NCBI RefSeq assembly: GCF_007197645.1
Contig: NZ_VKGK01000014.1
Location: 1 to 64,000 of the forward strand
DNA: 64,000 nucleotides
Direction of reading: 5' to 3'
DNA from: Shewanella hanedai
Lineage (GTDB): Bacteria; Pseudomonadota; Gammaproteobacteria; Enterobacterales; Shewanellaceae
This document shows, piece after piece, positions 29,723 through 39,033 of the stretch. The notes beneath the pieces are model-generated. The model searched no databases. It was given only the letters and a program-made list of their open reading frames with translations, and had not been told where the DNA came from. Position numbers and translations under genes: made by a program. Each line of letters starts with the position of its first letter. The stretch's first letter is position 1.

Positions 29723-31228
29723 ATGCATTCTAAAAAACCTTTTTACATTCTGGTCGCCCTGCTATTTATATCGGGAATTGCTGCCAGTGTGTATCGCGGC
29801 ATCGAACACAATGTGCCTTTTTTACCAGGCAAACAGATTCAAAGTTGGGCTGTGGACGCGAAAGTCAGTTTCCAAGGAACTGGGGAGCCTGCCGAGGTTT
29901 CTTTTTCTCTTCCGAATGACCCCGCTTTCGAAGTCTTAGTCGAAAATGCCTCATCACCTGGTTACGGCTTAACAATCAGCCAAGATAAGCAAGATCGTCG
30001 CGCCTTATGGTCAGTGCGTTCAGCAACTGGGCTTCAAAATCTTTATTATAAGGTGACATTAATTCCGACAGGAACCACAACAGTCGTTGCATCTGTCGAG
30101 CCATCAACCCCACAGCTCTACATTTGGCCAGCAACTGAAAAAGAAGCTGCCGAACAAGTGATAGAAAAAGTGTGGTCTAAGAGCGCCACCAACATCACTT
30201 TTGCACAGCAACTCAATAAAGCATTAAACGCGACTGATAGAACGCAAAACGTTGAGCTGCTTCTGAGCAACAACACTCCAACTAAACTTTTCTTGCACAT
30301 GCTGCACAGCAAAGGGGTTCCAGCAAAAGAGGTCAGTGGTTTATTTCTTGAAGATCAGCGTCGTAGACAACAGCTAACCAGCTTTGTTGAAGTGTATAAC
30401 GACGGTGACTGGGTACTTTTCAATCCCGCTGATGGCACACAAGGTCGCGGTGAAAACTTACTCCTTTGGGATCGTTCAGGTCAGTCTACTTTAGATGTTA
30501 CCGGCGGCGTAAACTCTCAAGTCAACTTCTCAATGCTAAAGGACACACGCTCTGCTTTAGCCACATCTTTGGATGTAATGAACAATAAGGGCACCTTTGA
30601 TTTTTCTTTATATCAACTGCCTCTGGAAGAACAAAGTCTATTTAAAGGCATCTTACTCATTCCTATTGGCGTGCTAATGGTGGTTTTCCTTCGCGTCATC
30701 GTCGGACTTAAAACCTCAGGTACTTTTATGCCAGTTCTCATCGCGCTGGCCTTTATTCAAACAACATTGCTAACCGGATTAGTTGGGTTCATTCTCATCG
30801 TCGCGTGTGGCTTAATGATCCGCTCATACCTGTCACAACTGAACCTGCTCTTGATCTCGCGAATATCGGCGGTGATCATCGTCGTGATTGGGATCATAGG
30901 GATATTTACCCTTATCTCTTACAAATTTGGGTTAAGTGAAGGCTTAACGATCACTTTCTTCCCGATGATAATCTTAGCTTGGACAATTGAAAGAATGTCT
31001 ATTCTTTGGGAAGAGGAAGGCCCTAAAGAAGTGGTACTTCAAGGTGGTGGTAGCTTATTTGTCGCCACACTTGCATACCTTGCAATGAGCGCAACTTGGG
31101 TTCAGCATTGGGTCTTTAATTTCCTAGGTATTCACCTTGTGATACTGGCTATGGTCTTATTGATGGGTCAATACACAGGTTACCGCTTGCTTGAACTTAG
31201 ACGCTTCAAGCCATTGGCCGGAGAATAA
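29723..31228 (+). CDS. inactive transglutaminase fused to 7TM domain
   Basis: 501 residues. An N-terminal membrane helix (about 7-25) is followed by a periplasmic beta region and a transglutaminase-like domain (about 140-275). The nucleophile position reads NNTPTKLFLHML (Thr instead of Cys) and the His position reads SFVEVYNDGDW (no His), so it is catalytically dead; FNPADGT keeps the Asp region. Seven hydrophobic helices follow (about 305-490). This matches the Transglut_i_TM / 7TM_transglut architecture known from gammaproteobacterial operons with ATP-grasp ligases. Likely role: membrane platform or peptide-binding receptor. It lies 10 bases after the protease gene. Confidence 0.88.
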   Translation: MHSKKPFYILVALLFISGIAASVYRGIEHNVPFLPGKQIQSWAVDAKVSFQGTGEPAEVSFSLPNDPAFEVLVENASSPGYGLTISQDKQDRRALWSVRSATGLQNLYYKVTLIPTGTTTVVASVEPSTPQLYIWPATEKEAAEQVIEKVWSKSATNITFAQQLNKALNATDRTQNVELLLSNNTPTKLFLHMLHSKGVPAKEVSGLFLEDQRRRQQLTSFVEVYNDGDWVLFNPADGTQGRGENLLLWDRSGQSTLDVTGGVNSQVNFSMLKDTRSALATSLDVMNNKGTFDFSLYQLPLEEQSLFKGILLIPIGVLMVVFLRVIVGLKTSGTFMPVLIALAFIQTTLLTGLVGFILIVACGLMIRSYLSQLNLLLISRISAVIIVVIGIIGIFTLISYKFGLSEGLTITFFPMIILAWTIERMSILWEEEGPKEVVLQGGGSLFVATLAYLAMSATWVQHWVFNFLGIHLVILAMVLLMGQYTGYRLLELRRFKPLAGE

Positions 31229-31233
31229 TAGTC

Positions 31234-32196
31234 ATGAGACTTAAATTCGCTTGGCCATCATCGTTGCATAACAACGGTGTATTGGGCATGAACAAACGTA
31301 ATATTGACTATATTGGTCGTTATAATCCCCGTAAATTTTATAAGCGTGTGGATGATAAATTAACGACTAAGCAACTTGCTATTGCCAACAATATCGCGGT
31401 ACCTGCACTCATTGGTGTTGTTCGTGAGCAGCATGAGATTGAATCTATCCCTGCGATGGTCAATAACGAAATTGGCTTCGTCATCAAACCTTCAAAGGGC
31501 TCTGGCGGTAAAGGCATTTTGGTGATAACCAAGGTTGAAGCTGGACGTTACTTCAAACCCAATGGGCAAGAGGTTAGCCACAGTGAGATCTATCGTCATG
31601 TTTCGAACGTCTTAAGTGGTCTCTTCTCATTAGGTGGCTCACCAGATGTCGCCATCGTAGAGGGGCTAATTCAGTTTGATCCTGTATTCGATGGTTACTC
31701 CTACGAAGGCGTTCCTGATATTCGCTTAATTGTCTACAAAGGCTTCCCTGTCATGGGAATGCTACGACTATCAACGGCAGCTTCTGATGGCAAAGCTAAC
31801 TTGCACCAAGGTGCTGTCGGGGTTGGCGTAGACATTGGTACCGGAAAAGGCTTACACGCGGTTCAATTTGATACGCCAGTTGATCTTCACCCTGATACCA
31901 ATAAAAAACTGATTGATATTCAGGTACCTCAATGGGATTTTCTGTTAAATACAGCGTCAAAAGCCTATGAGATGTCTGAGATGGGTTACCTAGGTACTGA
32001 TATGGTACTGGATAAAGTTAAGGGACCGCTTCTGCTTGAACTTAATGCAAGACCAGGTTTAGCCATTCAGATCGCCAATGGACGTGGTATTTTACCCTAT
32101 TTAAATCATGTTGATTCATTAGGCAACCACAATATGACAGTCAATGAAAGAGTAGAATATGCTAAAAAGCATTTTAGCCATAACGCTAAGCTCTAG
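31234..32196 (+). CDS. alpha-L-glutamate ligase-like ATP-grasp protein (RimK-related)
   Basis: 320 residues, cytoplasmic. ATP-grasp motifs: the phosphate-binding loop FVIKPSKGSGGKGILVI (about 85-101) and the Mg/ATP-binding ELNARPGLAIQIANGRG (about 268-285). It is predicted to form amide bonds between an acidic amino acid and a carboxyl acceptor. It starts 5 bases after the 7TM gene, and its end overlaps the next gene by 38 bases, so translation is coupled. Substrate unknown. Confidence 0.88.
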   Translation: MRLKFAWPSSLHNNGVLGMNKRNIDYIGRYNPRKFYKRVDDKLTTKQLAIANNIAVPALIGVVREQHEIESIPAMVNNEIGFVIKPSKGSGGKGILVITKVEAGRYFKPNGQEVSHSEIYRHVSNVLSGLFSLGGSPDVAIVEGLIQFDPVFDGYSYEGVPDIRLIVYKGFPVMGMLRLSTAASDGKANLHQGAVGVGVDIGTGKGLHAVQFDTPVDLHPDTNKKLIDIQVPQWDFLLNTASKAYEMSEMGYLGTDMVLDKVKGPLLLELNARPGLAIQIANGRGILPYLNHVDSLGNHNMTVNERVEYAKKHFSHNAKL

Positions 32197-33892
32197 TCTT
32201 TTTATCTGCATCAGTACGGCAGCTTATGCTGCCGTTTCTCCTATCCCTATACTCATTAATCAATGTTTGCAATTGACCCCCCCCCTTGCCCAAAGGGATT
32301 TTCATCAACATGACACCAATGATGACGCTGACGCATTACTCCAAAGTTATACATTAGAAAAAGCCCTATTAGGCCTCTTTAATATTAAGGATCGTCTTCA
32401 ATACTATCGAAGTTTCAATGTGTCCCCGTCACATCGGGAAAACCTGCTGCAATGCCAGCTGCGCCTCTCAGATATGATGAGTGAAACGCTAAATTCGGTG
32501 ATAGTTCAGAAACTGGCTTTCTCACTAAAAGAGAGCAAAGAGGCTGAGTTACAGCAGTTAAGTATTAGGATAAACACATTAATAAAAGATAGAACCAGCC
32601 AAAAAGTAAAATCACAGCTCTATACGGCTCAAGCAAACGTCAAACAGGGATTAAGAAGTCAAAATTTAACCCTAAATTTCGATAGTGCAGATTGCGTTTT
32701 ACCCAACAACAAAAATCAAGAAAACGGTAAAGATGCCAACTTTCACTTATCTATCGCATCTTATTTGATACGGCAAAATGACGTTCATTGCCAACAACTT
32801 GTTTGGCAAGCCTATCAGGGACGCGCAAAAGATAAAAATAGCCAAGCCCTCATGAGAATCGCCAATATTAAGCAGGAGATTGCAGCTCAAGCAGGCTTTG
32901 CTGATCACAGTGATTTTGCATTATCGAATCAGTTTCTTTCTTCGGCGCAATTAGTCGCATTATTTCTCAATGCAGAAACAAAAGCGATAAACACATCACC
33001 ATGGGAGATTGGAAGAGAACTGGCAGCAGCCGTTAAAAGTCCAGTGAAACAAACTACCTCCAGTGCCTTTATCCAGCTTCTCTACAGCAGAGCTAATGAG
33101 CTTGGTTTTACATTTGAAATTGTCACCGAGCATATTCACAGAGTCTGGCACAATGGTAGACTTTTAGGTGACATGTATTTCAATGTCGGTGAACGCACAC
33201 GAGCCCAAAGGTTAAGAGTCCCCGTGCAAGGATTTCAGTTTGGACAAGTTCAGCTCAACACTAAGCCCCTGCTGACGACCTACTGGGACAAACACGACTT
33301 AGTATCAGCCATGGCTAACGCTTTATCACAATTATCAGGCACCAGTCATTACTATCTCGTCAATACCTTAGGTGAAACCAATGACACTGCACAACTGGGC
33401 AGTCATTGGCTGGAATATTTTCTGTCTGAAGGTGTATTAGAGCCTAAACAGCCTGAAAGTAGGGAAGATAAGATTGTGAAATACTCAACTCAACTGAAAG
33501 TATTTCGCGCCAAAGTCGCATTGGACTTCTATCGTAATCGCGAGTCTAAACTGTACAAAAACCTCACTGTAGAGTTCACTAAGTCATTCGGCCAACCGTG
33601 GGATGAACCAGAGAATCACCCTTATAGTTTTCTGGCCATCACAGACCTAGGGCCACTTTATTACCAAGATATTTGGCAAGAAGAACTCGCCCTCTTAATT
33701 TATCAATCTACTCGTGGTTGTCCAGATCAGCAGAGTGTATTCGAGCTTTTATTAATCAATGAAGATTCACTTAGTCTTGAACAGAGATTAACCACCTTAT
33801 TAAATCAATCCATCGACCCCATTTCACTCATTAAAAGGATACAAGATGCATCCAATGTTGAAGACAAGTTTAGTCTCTCTTGCACTCTTTAG
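32159..33892 (+). CDS. secreted M3-metallopeptidase-like protein lacking the zinc site (pseudo-peptidase)
   Basis: 577 residues with a signal peptide ending near AYA/AVS (about 24). The fold is not obvious, but several stretches line up in order with thimet-type M3 peptidases. These are VWQAYQGRAKDKNSQAL and IANIKQEIAAQAGF (about 215-247), VWHNGRLLGDMYFNVGER (about 329-346), the segment that should hold HExxH but reads DKHDLVSAMANALSQLSG (about 377-394), LGSHWLEYFLSEGVL (about 413-427), and the C-terminal HPYSFLAITDLGPLYYQD (about 487-504). No HExxH exists anywhere, so peptidase activity is unlikely. A role in binding peptides is inferred. It overlaps the ATP-grasp gene by 38 bases and the next gene by 47. 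Confidence 0.6.
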   Translation: MLKSILAITLSSSLFICISTAAYAAVSPIPILINQCLQLTPPLAQRDFHQHDTNDDADALLQSYTLEKALLGLFNIKDRLQYYRSFNVSPSHRENLLQCQLRLSDMMSETLNSVIVQKLAFSLKESKEAELQQLSIRINTLIKDRTSQKVKSQLYTAQANVKQGLRSQNLTLNFDSADCVLPNNKNQENGKDANFHLSIASYLIRQNDVHCQQLVWQAYQGRAKDKNSQALMRIANIKQEIAAQAGFADHSDFALSNQFLSSAQLVALFLNAETKAINTSPWEIGRELAAAVKSPVKQTTSSAFIQLLYSRANELGFTFEIVTEHIHRVWHNGRLLGDMYFNVGERTRAQRLRVPVQGFQFGQVQLNTKPLLTTYWDKHDLVSAMANALSQLSGTSHYYLVNTLGETNDTAQLGSHWLEYFLSEGVLEPKQPESREDKIVKYSTQLKVFRAKVALDFYRNRESKLYKNLTVEFTKSFGQPWDEPENHPYSFLAITDLGPLYYQDIWQEELALLIYQSTRGCPDQQSVFELLLINEDSLSLEQRLTTLLNQSIDPISLIKRIQDASNVEDKFSLSCTL

Positions 33893-34961
33893 TTTCACCA
33901 CACATGCAGCCACAATATCAGTAAATAACAATGTAAACGTTGCTCCGCTGACACATCAGCAAGTCTATGATGGGATAAAAAGTAATTTAGAAGATCACCT
34001 ATTTGAGCTACCTCCTAGAGTTCAAGGGCATTACGGTATTAGACAATATCGTATGACAGGCGACGATAAATACGCAAATGCCGCACTAGTCGATCTCTAT
34101 GCCGTGACGGATTCTCAGGCCTTTTATGCATGTCAGCTCGATATACCCGGCTTTATCGATTCAGAAGCCAAAAAAGCGATTTCAATCTTGGGTAAAGGCC
34201 CAAGAGCAAAGGCACGTAAGAAAGCCCTTAAACCGTTTCCTGAGTTTCTGTTTTACACAGACGTTTTACTTCGCTTCTCAAGTCGCATTAATGAATTTGG
34301 ATTAACAGGCCCTTGTAATGATAAGCTTATCAAAACGTTAAAACAGGCCAATTTAGAGGCCGGGTTAACAGATAAGGCAATGATTAAATCTTGGGCTGCT
34401 CAACTCATTAACTATGTATACTGGGCCAAGCAGCTAGGCGTTGGTGATTATTTAGCATCGTACAAGCAAGCTTTTATCGACGTATACCCAAATGAAAAAG
34501 ACAATAAACTCACCAAAAAACAGTTTAGAAATAAGCTCTACGGCATGACACACTTTATCTTTGCCGCCAGCGAATATTATCAACATGAAGTGGATGCGAA
34601 AGAGTTTGCTTGGATATTAACCTATTTCGAAAATAACATTGACCGCATACTGAAAGATGCCACCGATGATATTATTGCAGAGGTAGGAATAAGCTTCCAT
34701 TTGGCCGGTAAGTCAGACAATGAAGTGGTATCACTTACGCAAGCCCATATTGTGAAAGCCTTCGATCCCCAAGAGCAGTTTATCCTCTCGCCAATGGGCA
34801 ATCCTGACATGGTGATGGGAGAGCATAGAAATGTACTGGCTATGATGCTACTAGACTGGCCAAAGCAGTTACACCAAGGCCCGTATTTCCATAAGATTGA
34901 CGCCACTAAGAAGTACTTACCTAAGCTGGTTGATATTAAGGACCTAGATGTAAAAGACTAA
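33846..34961 (+). CDS. secreted alpha-helical protein, probably DUF3541 family
   Basis: 371 residues. The signal peptide ends at about THA/ATIS (residue 21). The rest is helical with repeated short hairpins, resembling an alpha/alpha toroid (GHYGIRQYRMTGDDKYANAA, IKSWAAQLINYVYWAKQLG, HEVDAKEFAWILTYFENNID). It ends with conserved-looking MGNPDMVMGEHRNVLAMMLL. I recall this type as DUF3541 from Vibrio/Shewanella, with limited certainty. AGGA precedes the ATG by 7 bases. Its position as last gene of the overlapping five-gene unit suggests it acts with the peptide-ligation module. Function unknown. Confidence 0.6.
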   Translation: MHPMLKTSLVSLALFSFTTHAATISVNNNVNVAPLTHQQVYDGIKSNLEDHLFELPPRVQGHYGIRQYRMTGDDKYANAALVDLYAVTDSQAFYACQLDIPGFIDSEAKKAISILGKGPRAKARKKALKPFPEFLFYTDVLLRFSSRINEFGLTGPCNDKLIKTLKQANLEAGLTDKAMIKSWAAQLINYVYWAKQLGVGDYLASYKQAFIDVYPNEKDNKLTKKQFRNKLYGMTHFIFAASEYYQHEVDAKEFAWILTYFENNIDRILKDATDDIIAEVGISFHLAGKSDNEVVSLTQAHIVKAFDPQEQFILSPMGNPDMVMGEHRNVLAMMLLDWPKQLHQGPYFHKIDATKKYLPKLVDIKDLDVKD

Positions 34962-35002
34962 CCCTTCGCTGAGCGCGAAAATCTTTATACTAATGAATGT
35001 GA

Positions 35003-35037
35003 ATCTGGTTAGCCTATCAATTAATGGCTAACCAGAT
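35003..35037. terminator. stem-loop after the peptide-ligation operon
   Basis: Perfect 12-bp arms ATCTGGTTAGCC / GGCTAACCAGAT around an 11-nt loop lie 41 bases after the last stop. There is no U-run, so it may be an mRNA end-stabilising hairpin or a converging-gene barrier rather than a classical terminator. Confidence 0.5.
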
Positions 35038-35113
35038 ACTGTTAACCTGTTTGGGAACATTTTGCCAACGGGTGATCTAGGTAAGGTTAGTAAGGTAAGA
35101 AATGGCTTGGAGT

Positions 35114-36370
35114 TTACACTGAAAAACTAAACGAGCTTGTCGTTTTTGACCCCGGGAGGTATCGTTCTGATACCGTGTCACTTGAATAACCTGTCGAGGC
35201 CGATTCCAAAGTGCGAGCCTGTGATGCCAACTGACTATTAATTCTCTCAATCGTGTCAGCGACAGGGTTTTCCTCTTCTGTTTGCGATACAGTGATATCG
35301 CCATCTTCGCTCACTTCTCCGGCTATATTCGCATTAATAGGTTCAAAAGCCGGAATACCTTCAATGGCCGATTCTGCACCAAGTAAAGGCGCCATCTCCT
35401 CTATTGATGGAGCATTTTGTAATCTTTCATCTGCCAAGTCAGCCTTAGCCATATTGAGTATTCGCATCGCCTCTGCTGCCACCCGGATATCCGCCATTGA
35501 TGGATCCGATGGCGCCATTGCAGCCGCGTAAACTTGCCTCATTTTATTGACTGTCGCTAATGGATTGCCCGGTACTGCTGAGATATCAATTGATACTTCA
35601 CCATCAACAGCATATCGACGCCCGTCACTTCCCTGCTCATAACTCAATTGAGGACTCTGAGCAAAGCTTCCTCCAACACTCGCATGGGCCTGTTCATGAG
35701 ATCGCACTTCAGCATCTCTTTTTGCAAGCTGTGCAAGCACCTGCTGTTCAACGGCAATAGCTTTGGCTTTATCTGCTTCTACGCTATCAGCTCTATCACT
35801 TGTTGAGGCGCTGTTATCGGGTTTGCCCGCAACGGGAGCAAAAATAGGCTTAGTGTCGCCATCTACCTTGTCACCCTCACCTGAAAAGGGGTTCTGCTCA
35901 TCTATTGCAGATGAATTTTCAACAGGTGAAAAGTTTGGCCGAACATCATTGGCAACAACACTGCTATTGTCAAAGGGATTGGTATTAGCTTGATTCAATG
36001 AACCCACTAACGCTTCATTTGCAGCAACGGTTGTTTCAGTATCAGGTTGCGTCACCGCAGTCTTTGAATTCACTAAGCCCGTTATTGAAAGCGCACCTTG
36101 AGTTAAACTAAAGTTTACATTAGAAGTAGACGGTGTCACTGCTGTAAATTCCGCCCCAACATCAGATGTTAAGAGAGTTGGAACACTCGGTATATTGACG
36201 GCATCAACATGAAGAGAAGCGGATTTGGCTTGCACCAGTGCGGAAGTCGATGGTGGTGGCACTGAAACGGCTGGTGAAGATGAGGTAGATAAAATTGAAG
36301 ACGTTCGATTTGTGGGTGAAAGGCGATCCCTCCCCCCCGCTAGACCTGACGACAAATTAACGTCTAACAT
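35114..36370 (-). CDS. SprA-related putative metalloprotease
   Basis: 418 residues. The first about 200 residues are Ser/Thr/Val-rich low complexity. The conserved domain (about 215-325) contains EVRSHEQAHASVGGSF with an HEQAH (HExxH) zinc-site motif, followed by GRRYAVDGEVSIDISAVPGN and AAEAMRILNMAKADL, typical of the SprA-related family. The C-terminus is acidic and disordered. There is no signal peptide. Physiological substrate unknown. It follows the small gene at 36376 by 5 bases on the same strand. Confidence 0.75.
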   Translation of the reverse strand: MLDVNLSSGLAGGRDRLSPTNRTSSILSTSSSPAVSVPPPSTSALVQAKSASLHVDAVNIPSVPTLLTSDVGAEFTAVTPSTSNVNFSLTQGALSITGLVNSKTAVTQPDTETTVAANEALVGSLNQANTNPFDNSSVVANDVRPNFSPVENSSAIDEQNPFSGEGDKVDGDTKPIFAPVAGKPDNSASTSDRADSVEADKAKAIAVEQQVLAQLAKRDAEVRSHEQAHASVGGSFAQSPQLSYEQGSDGRRYAVDGEVSIDISAVPGNPLATVNKMRQVYAAAMAPSDPSMADIRVAAEAMRILNMAKADLADERLQNAPSIEEMAPLLGAESAIEGIPAFEPINANIAGEVSEDGDITVSQTEEENPVADTIERINSQLASQARTLESASTGYSSDTVSERYLPGSKTTSSFSFSV

Positions 36371-36375
36371 TGAGA

Positions 36376-36651
36376 TTAGACCTCAATGTTGATAATAGTA
36401 CCTACAGTCTCAGATGAGGTTTCTAACACTTCAGCAGAAGCTTCACCTTGATTTTGCGCTTCAACTGCTGATACCAAGGCTTCGGTTTTATCAACATTCT
36501 CAACGGGTCTTGCTTCACTAGACTCAGCACTTGGATTTGGCCGACTCGGTGCTGCAGTTGGTGCGGCTACGTCGACAGTGGCTTGTGTTAAGCCTGACTG
36601 AGCACTCTGCAAACCGGCTTGACCGGATGAATAACTGGGTGGTATTTGCAT
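36376..36651 (-). CDS. small low-complexity protein, companion of the SprA-related gene
   Basis: 91 residues, acidic, rich in Ala, Ser, Glu and Val, with no membrane segment and no cysteine. GGAG lies 8 bases before the ATG. The C-terminus ETVGTIINIEV ends 5 bases before the SprA-related start, so the two are co-transcribed. I recognise no family. It could be a substrate or regulator of the putative protease, which is only inferred from position. Confidence 0.55.
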   Translation of the reverse strand: MQIPPSYSSGQAGLQSAQSGLTQATVDVAAPTAAPSRPNPSAESSEARPVENVDKTEALVSAVEAQNQGEASAEVLETSSETVGTIINIEV

Positions 36652-36880
36652 AACATTGACTCCAAAAAAGCTTCAAATAAAAACTAAATATTAGCTCTAA
36701 CAGTAAGCTCGGAAACACTTTAGGTTTCAAGCTTAATTATTGACCACATCTATTCAGAAGTACAGTTATATACCAAGCCAATTGGAAATCCCTGATTCGG
36801 TGGAATTTAATATGCCTTAAGGTTAATGCACAACCTCCTTAGCATTGTGCACCACTAGCATTCACTCAAGATTAGCAAGT

Positions 36881-37990
36881 TCAAACCCAAGCTGATTCCC
36901 AATCTTTCCAAACAGGATTAAACCCTCTCGCTTTCATCGCAGCGCATACCTCATTAGGTGTCCGCTCATCACTAATCTCAAACTGATCTAATTGAGTATC
37001 GGGTGCTAAGTAACCACCTGGTTGTGTCGAACTTCCCGCGCTCAATTGCGTCACTCCAAGTCCAAGTAGGTTATCTCGTAATTCAGCGGACTCTCGGGTT
37101 GAAAGGCTGATCTCAAGTTGATGATTAAACAGTCTGAACGCACAGATGAGTTGCACCAAGCCTTTATCTGTTAGTTCAACCTTTGGCGCTATTCCTCCAG
37201 TACATGGTCGCAGTCTAGGCAAGGACACGCTGTAACGTGTTCGCCAGAAGTGTGATTCTAGATACTCAAGGTGGTGTCCCAATAACAGCGCATCTAAACG
37301 CCAATCATCTAAACCAAGCAGCACTCCCAAACCGATTTTATCCACCCCAGCCCTTGCGACTCGCTCCGGTGTTTCGAGTCTATATGCAAAGTCTTTTTTA
37401 TTGCCCCGAGTGTGATGCTTTGCATAAGTCTGCGGATTGTACGTTTCTTGATAGATCATCACCGCATCAAGCCCAAGCCCGACGAGTTGTGAATACTCAG
37501 TCTCTTTGAGCGGCTGAACCTCTATAGCCACATAACTAAAGCTCGCTTTAACACTGGGTAAGACCGAGCTGAAATAATCGATGCCCACTTTGGTTTCATG
37601 TTCACCAGACACCAGTAAAATGGAGTCATAGCTCATCGACTTAATGACCGACATCTCAGCGTTTAACTCATCCAAGTTTAAGGTCTTGCGCTTGATACGG
37701 TTACTCATGCTAAACCCGCAGTAATCACATTCATTGGCACACAAATTAGACAGGTACAGTGGCAGATACATGCCAATATTGGCGCCGAATCGCTGCCGCG
37801 TGAGTAAAGTCGAAGCTTGAGCCATCTGTTCAAGGTAAGGTTCGGCCGCCGGAGACAAGAGAGCCAATAAACTCTCTAGAGAACCTTGTGGGCTCTGTAA
37901 CGCCTTTTCTACCTCTTTACTTGTGCATGAATACAGCCTTAAGCTCAATTTCTCCCGAGAGAGTCCTTGTAGATAGGAGAGGAAACTCAT
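36881..37990 (-). CDS. thiH: 2-iminoacetate synthase (radical SAM tyrosine lyase)
   Basis: 369 residues. The radical-SAM cluster motif CANECDYCGFS (C-X3-C-X2-C) is at about 85-95. ThiH splits tyrosine to dehydroglycine and p-cresol to supply the thiazole nitrogen. Its presence, with no thiO seen, indicates the tyrosine-dependent route. Last gene of thiC-thiDE-thiF-thiS-thiG-thiH, 39 bases after thiG. Confidence 0.97.
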   Translation of the reverse strand: MSFLSYLQGLSREKLSLRLYSCTSKEVEKALQSPQGSLESLLALLSPAAEPYLEQMAQASTLLTRQRFGANIGMYLPLYLSNLCANECDYCGFSMSNRIKRKTLNLDELNAEMSVIKSMSYDSILLVSGEHETKVGIDYFSSVLPSVKASFSYVAIEVQPLKETEYSQLVGLGLDAVMIYQETYNPQTYAKHHTRGNKKDFAYRLETPERVARAGVDKIGLGVLLGLDDWRLDALLLGHHLEYLESHFWRTRYSVSLPRLRPCTGGIAPKVELTDKGLVQLICAFRLFNHQLEISLSTRESAELRDNLLGLGVTQLSAGSSTQPGGYLAPDTQLDQFEISDERTPNEVCAAMKARGFNPVWKDWESAWV

Positions 37991-38029
37991 TTCTCCCCCT
38001 CCATTTCATACAAATAATACCGACTTAGG

Positions 38030-38794
38030 TTAATCATTTAAAAACCCCGTCAATGGGCTGGTATTACTTGCTTGCAGGCTAATTTGGCCTAACCCCGCAA
38101 GATAAGCATCCCTCCCCGTTTGCACTGCTTGAGCAAAACAGCGTCCCATGGCGATAGGATTTAAGCTACTTGCGATCGCCGTATTAACTAATACAGCATC
38201 AGCGCCAAGCTCCATGGCCCTTAACGCTTGGGAAGGGGCTCCAATGCCTGCATCCACAATCACAGGAATGTTAGCCTGTTCGATAATGATCTTTAAAAAT
38301 GGCTCGGTGATCAGTCCCTGATTAGAGCCAATAGGACTGCCTAAAGGCATCACGGCCGCACAACCCACCTCTTCTAATCGACGGCAAAACACAGGATCGG
38401 CATGCACATAGGGCAATACGATGTAGCCTTTTTCACAAAGGATTCTAGCCGCTTCTAACGTCTCTATCGGATCGGGCATCAGGTATTTTGGATCCGGGTG
38501 TATCTCCAGTTTTATCCAAGAGGTGTTTAACACTTCTCGGGCAAGTTCAGCCACAAAGATGGCCTCTTTTGCATTTCTCGCCCCCGCAGTGTTCGGTAGC
38601 AGCTTGATCCCACTTTGTAACAGAGGAGATAAAATATCATCGAGACCCGTTTTAAAGTCTAGACGTTTCATCGCCATGGTCACTAATTCTGACTCCGTCG
38701 CTCGAATCGCCGCGAGCATAGAGGCAGAAGATGAGAATTTACCTGTGCCAGTAAATAATCTTGATTGGAACTCGTGATCCGCAATTTTTAGCAT
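38030..38794 (-). CDS. thiG: thiazole synthase
   Basis: 254 residues, family length. A TIM-barrel protein that condenses deoxyxylulose phosphate, dehydroglycine and ThiS thiocarboxylate. Conserved blocks: [37 protein letters not shown] and [21 protein letters not shown]. It starts one base after the thiS stop. Confidence 0.97.
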   Translation of the reverse strand: MLKIADHEFQSRLFTGTGKFSSSASMLAAIRATESELVTMAMKRLDFKTGLDDILSPLLQSGIKLLPNTAGARNAKEAIFVAELAREVLNTSWIKLEIHPDPKYLMPDPIETLEAARILCEKGYIVLPYVHADPVFCRRLEEVGCAAVMPLGSPIGSNQGLITEPFLKIIIEQANIPVIVDAGIGAPSQALRAMELGADAVLVNTAIASSLNPIAMGRCFAQAVQTGRDAYLAGLGQISLQASNTSPLTGFLND

Positions 38795-38795
38795 A

Positions 38796-39017
38796 CTAGC
38801 CTCCTGCTACCACTGAAAAAATCTCAATTTCATCCGCATCTTCACACACCCTTTCTTGCCAATGAGCTCTAGGGACTATTTCACCATTACACACCAAGGC
38901 CACTGATTTAGGCTCTATCTGCTGTTTGGTAACTAATCCCGCTAAACTCATCCCCTTCGGGATAACGAGTGCCTTATCATTCATCAGCAGTTCTATCATC
39001 AGATCGTCATTTTCCAT
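38796..39017 (-). CDS. thiS: sulfur carrier protein ThiS
   Basis: Ubiquitin-like sulfur carrier ending in the required Gly-Gly (FSVVAGG), which ThiF adenylates and thiocarboxylates. I chose the ATG at 39017 (73 residues), which has GGGGAG 8 bases upstream. An ATG at 38999 would give the classical 67-residue form, while the open frame back to 39068 overlaps thiF and adds unmatched residues. Confidence 0.9.
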   Translation of the reverse strand: MENDDLMIELLMNDKALVIPKGMSLAGLVTKQQIEPKSVALVCNGEIVPRAHWQERVCEDADEIEIFSVVAGG

Positions 39018-39033
39018 CACCTCATCTCCCCTG

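Noticed and set aside
36821..36855. TGCACAA/TTGTGCA hairpin after thiH as a terminator
   Set aside because: Only a 7-bp stem with an 11-nt loop and no U-run on the - strand; too weak to call.
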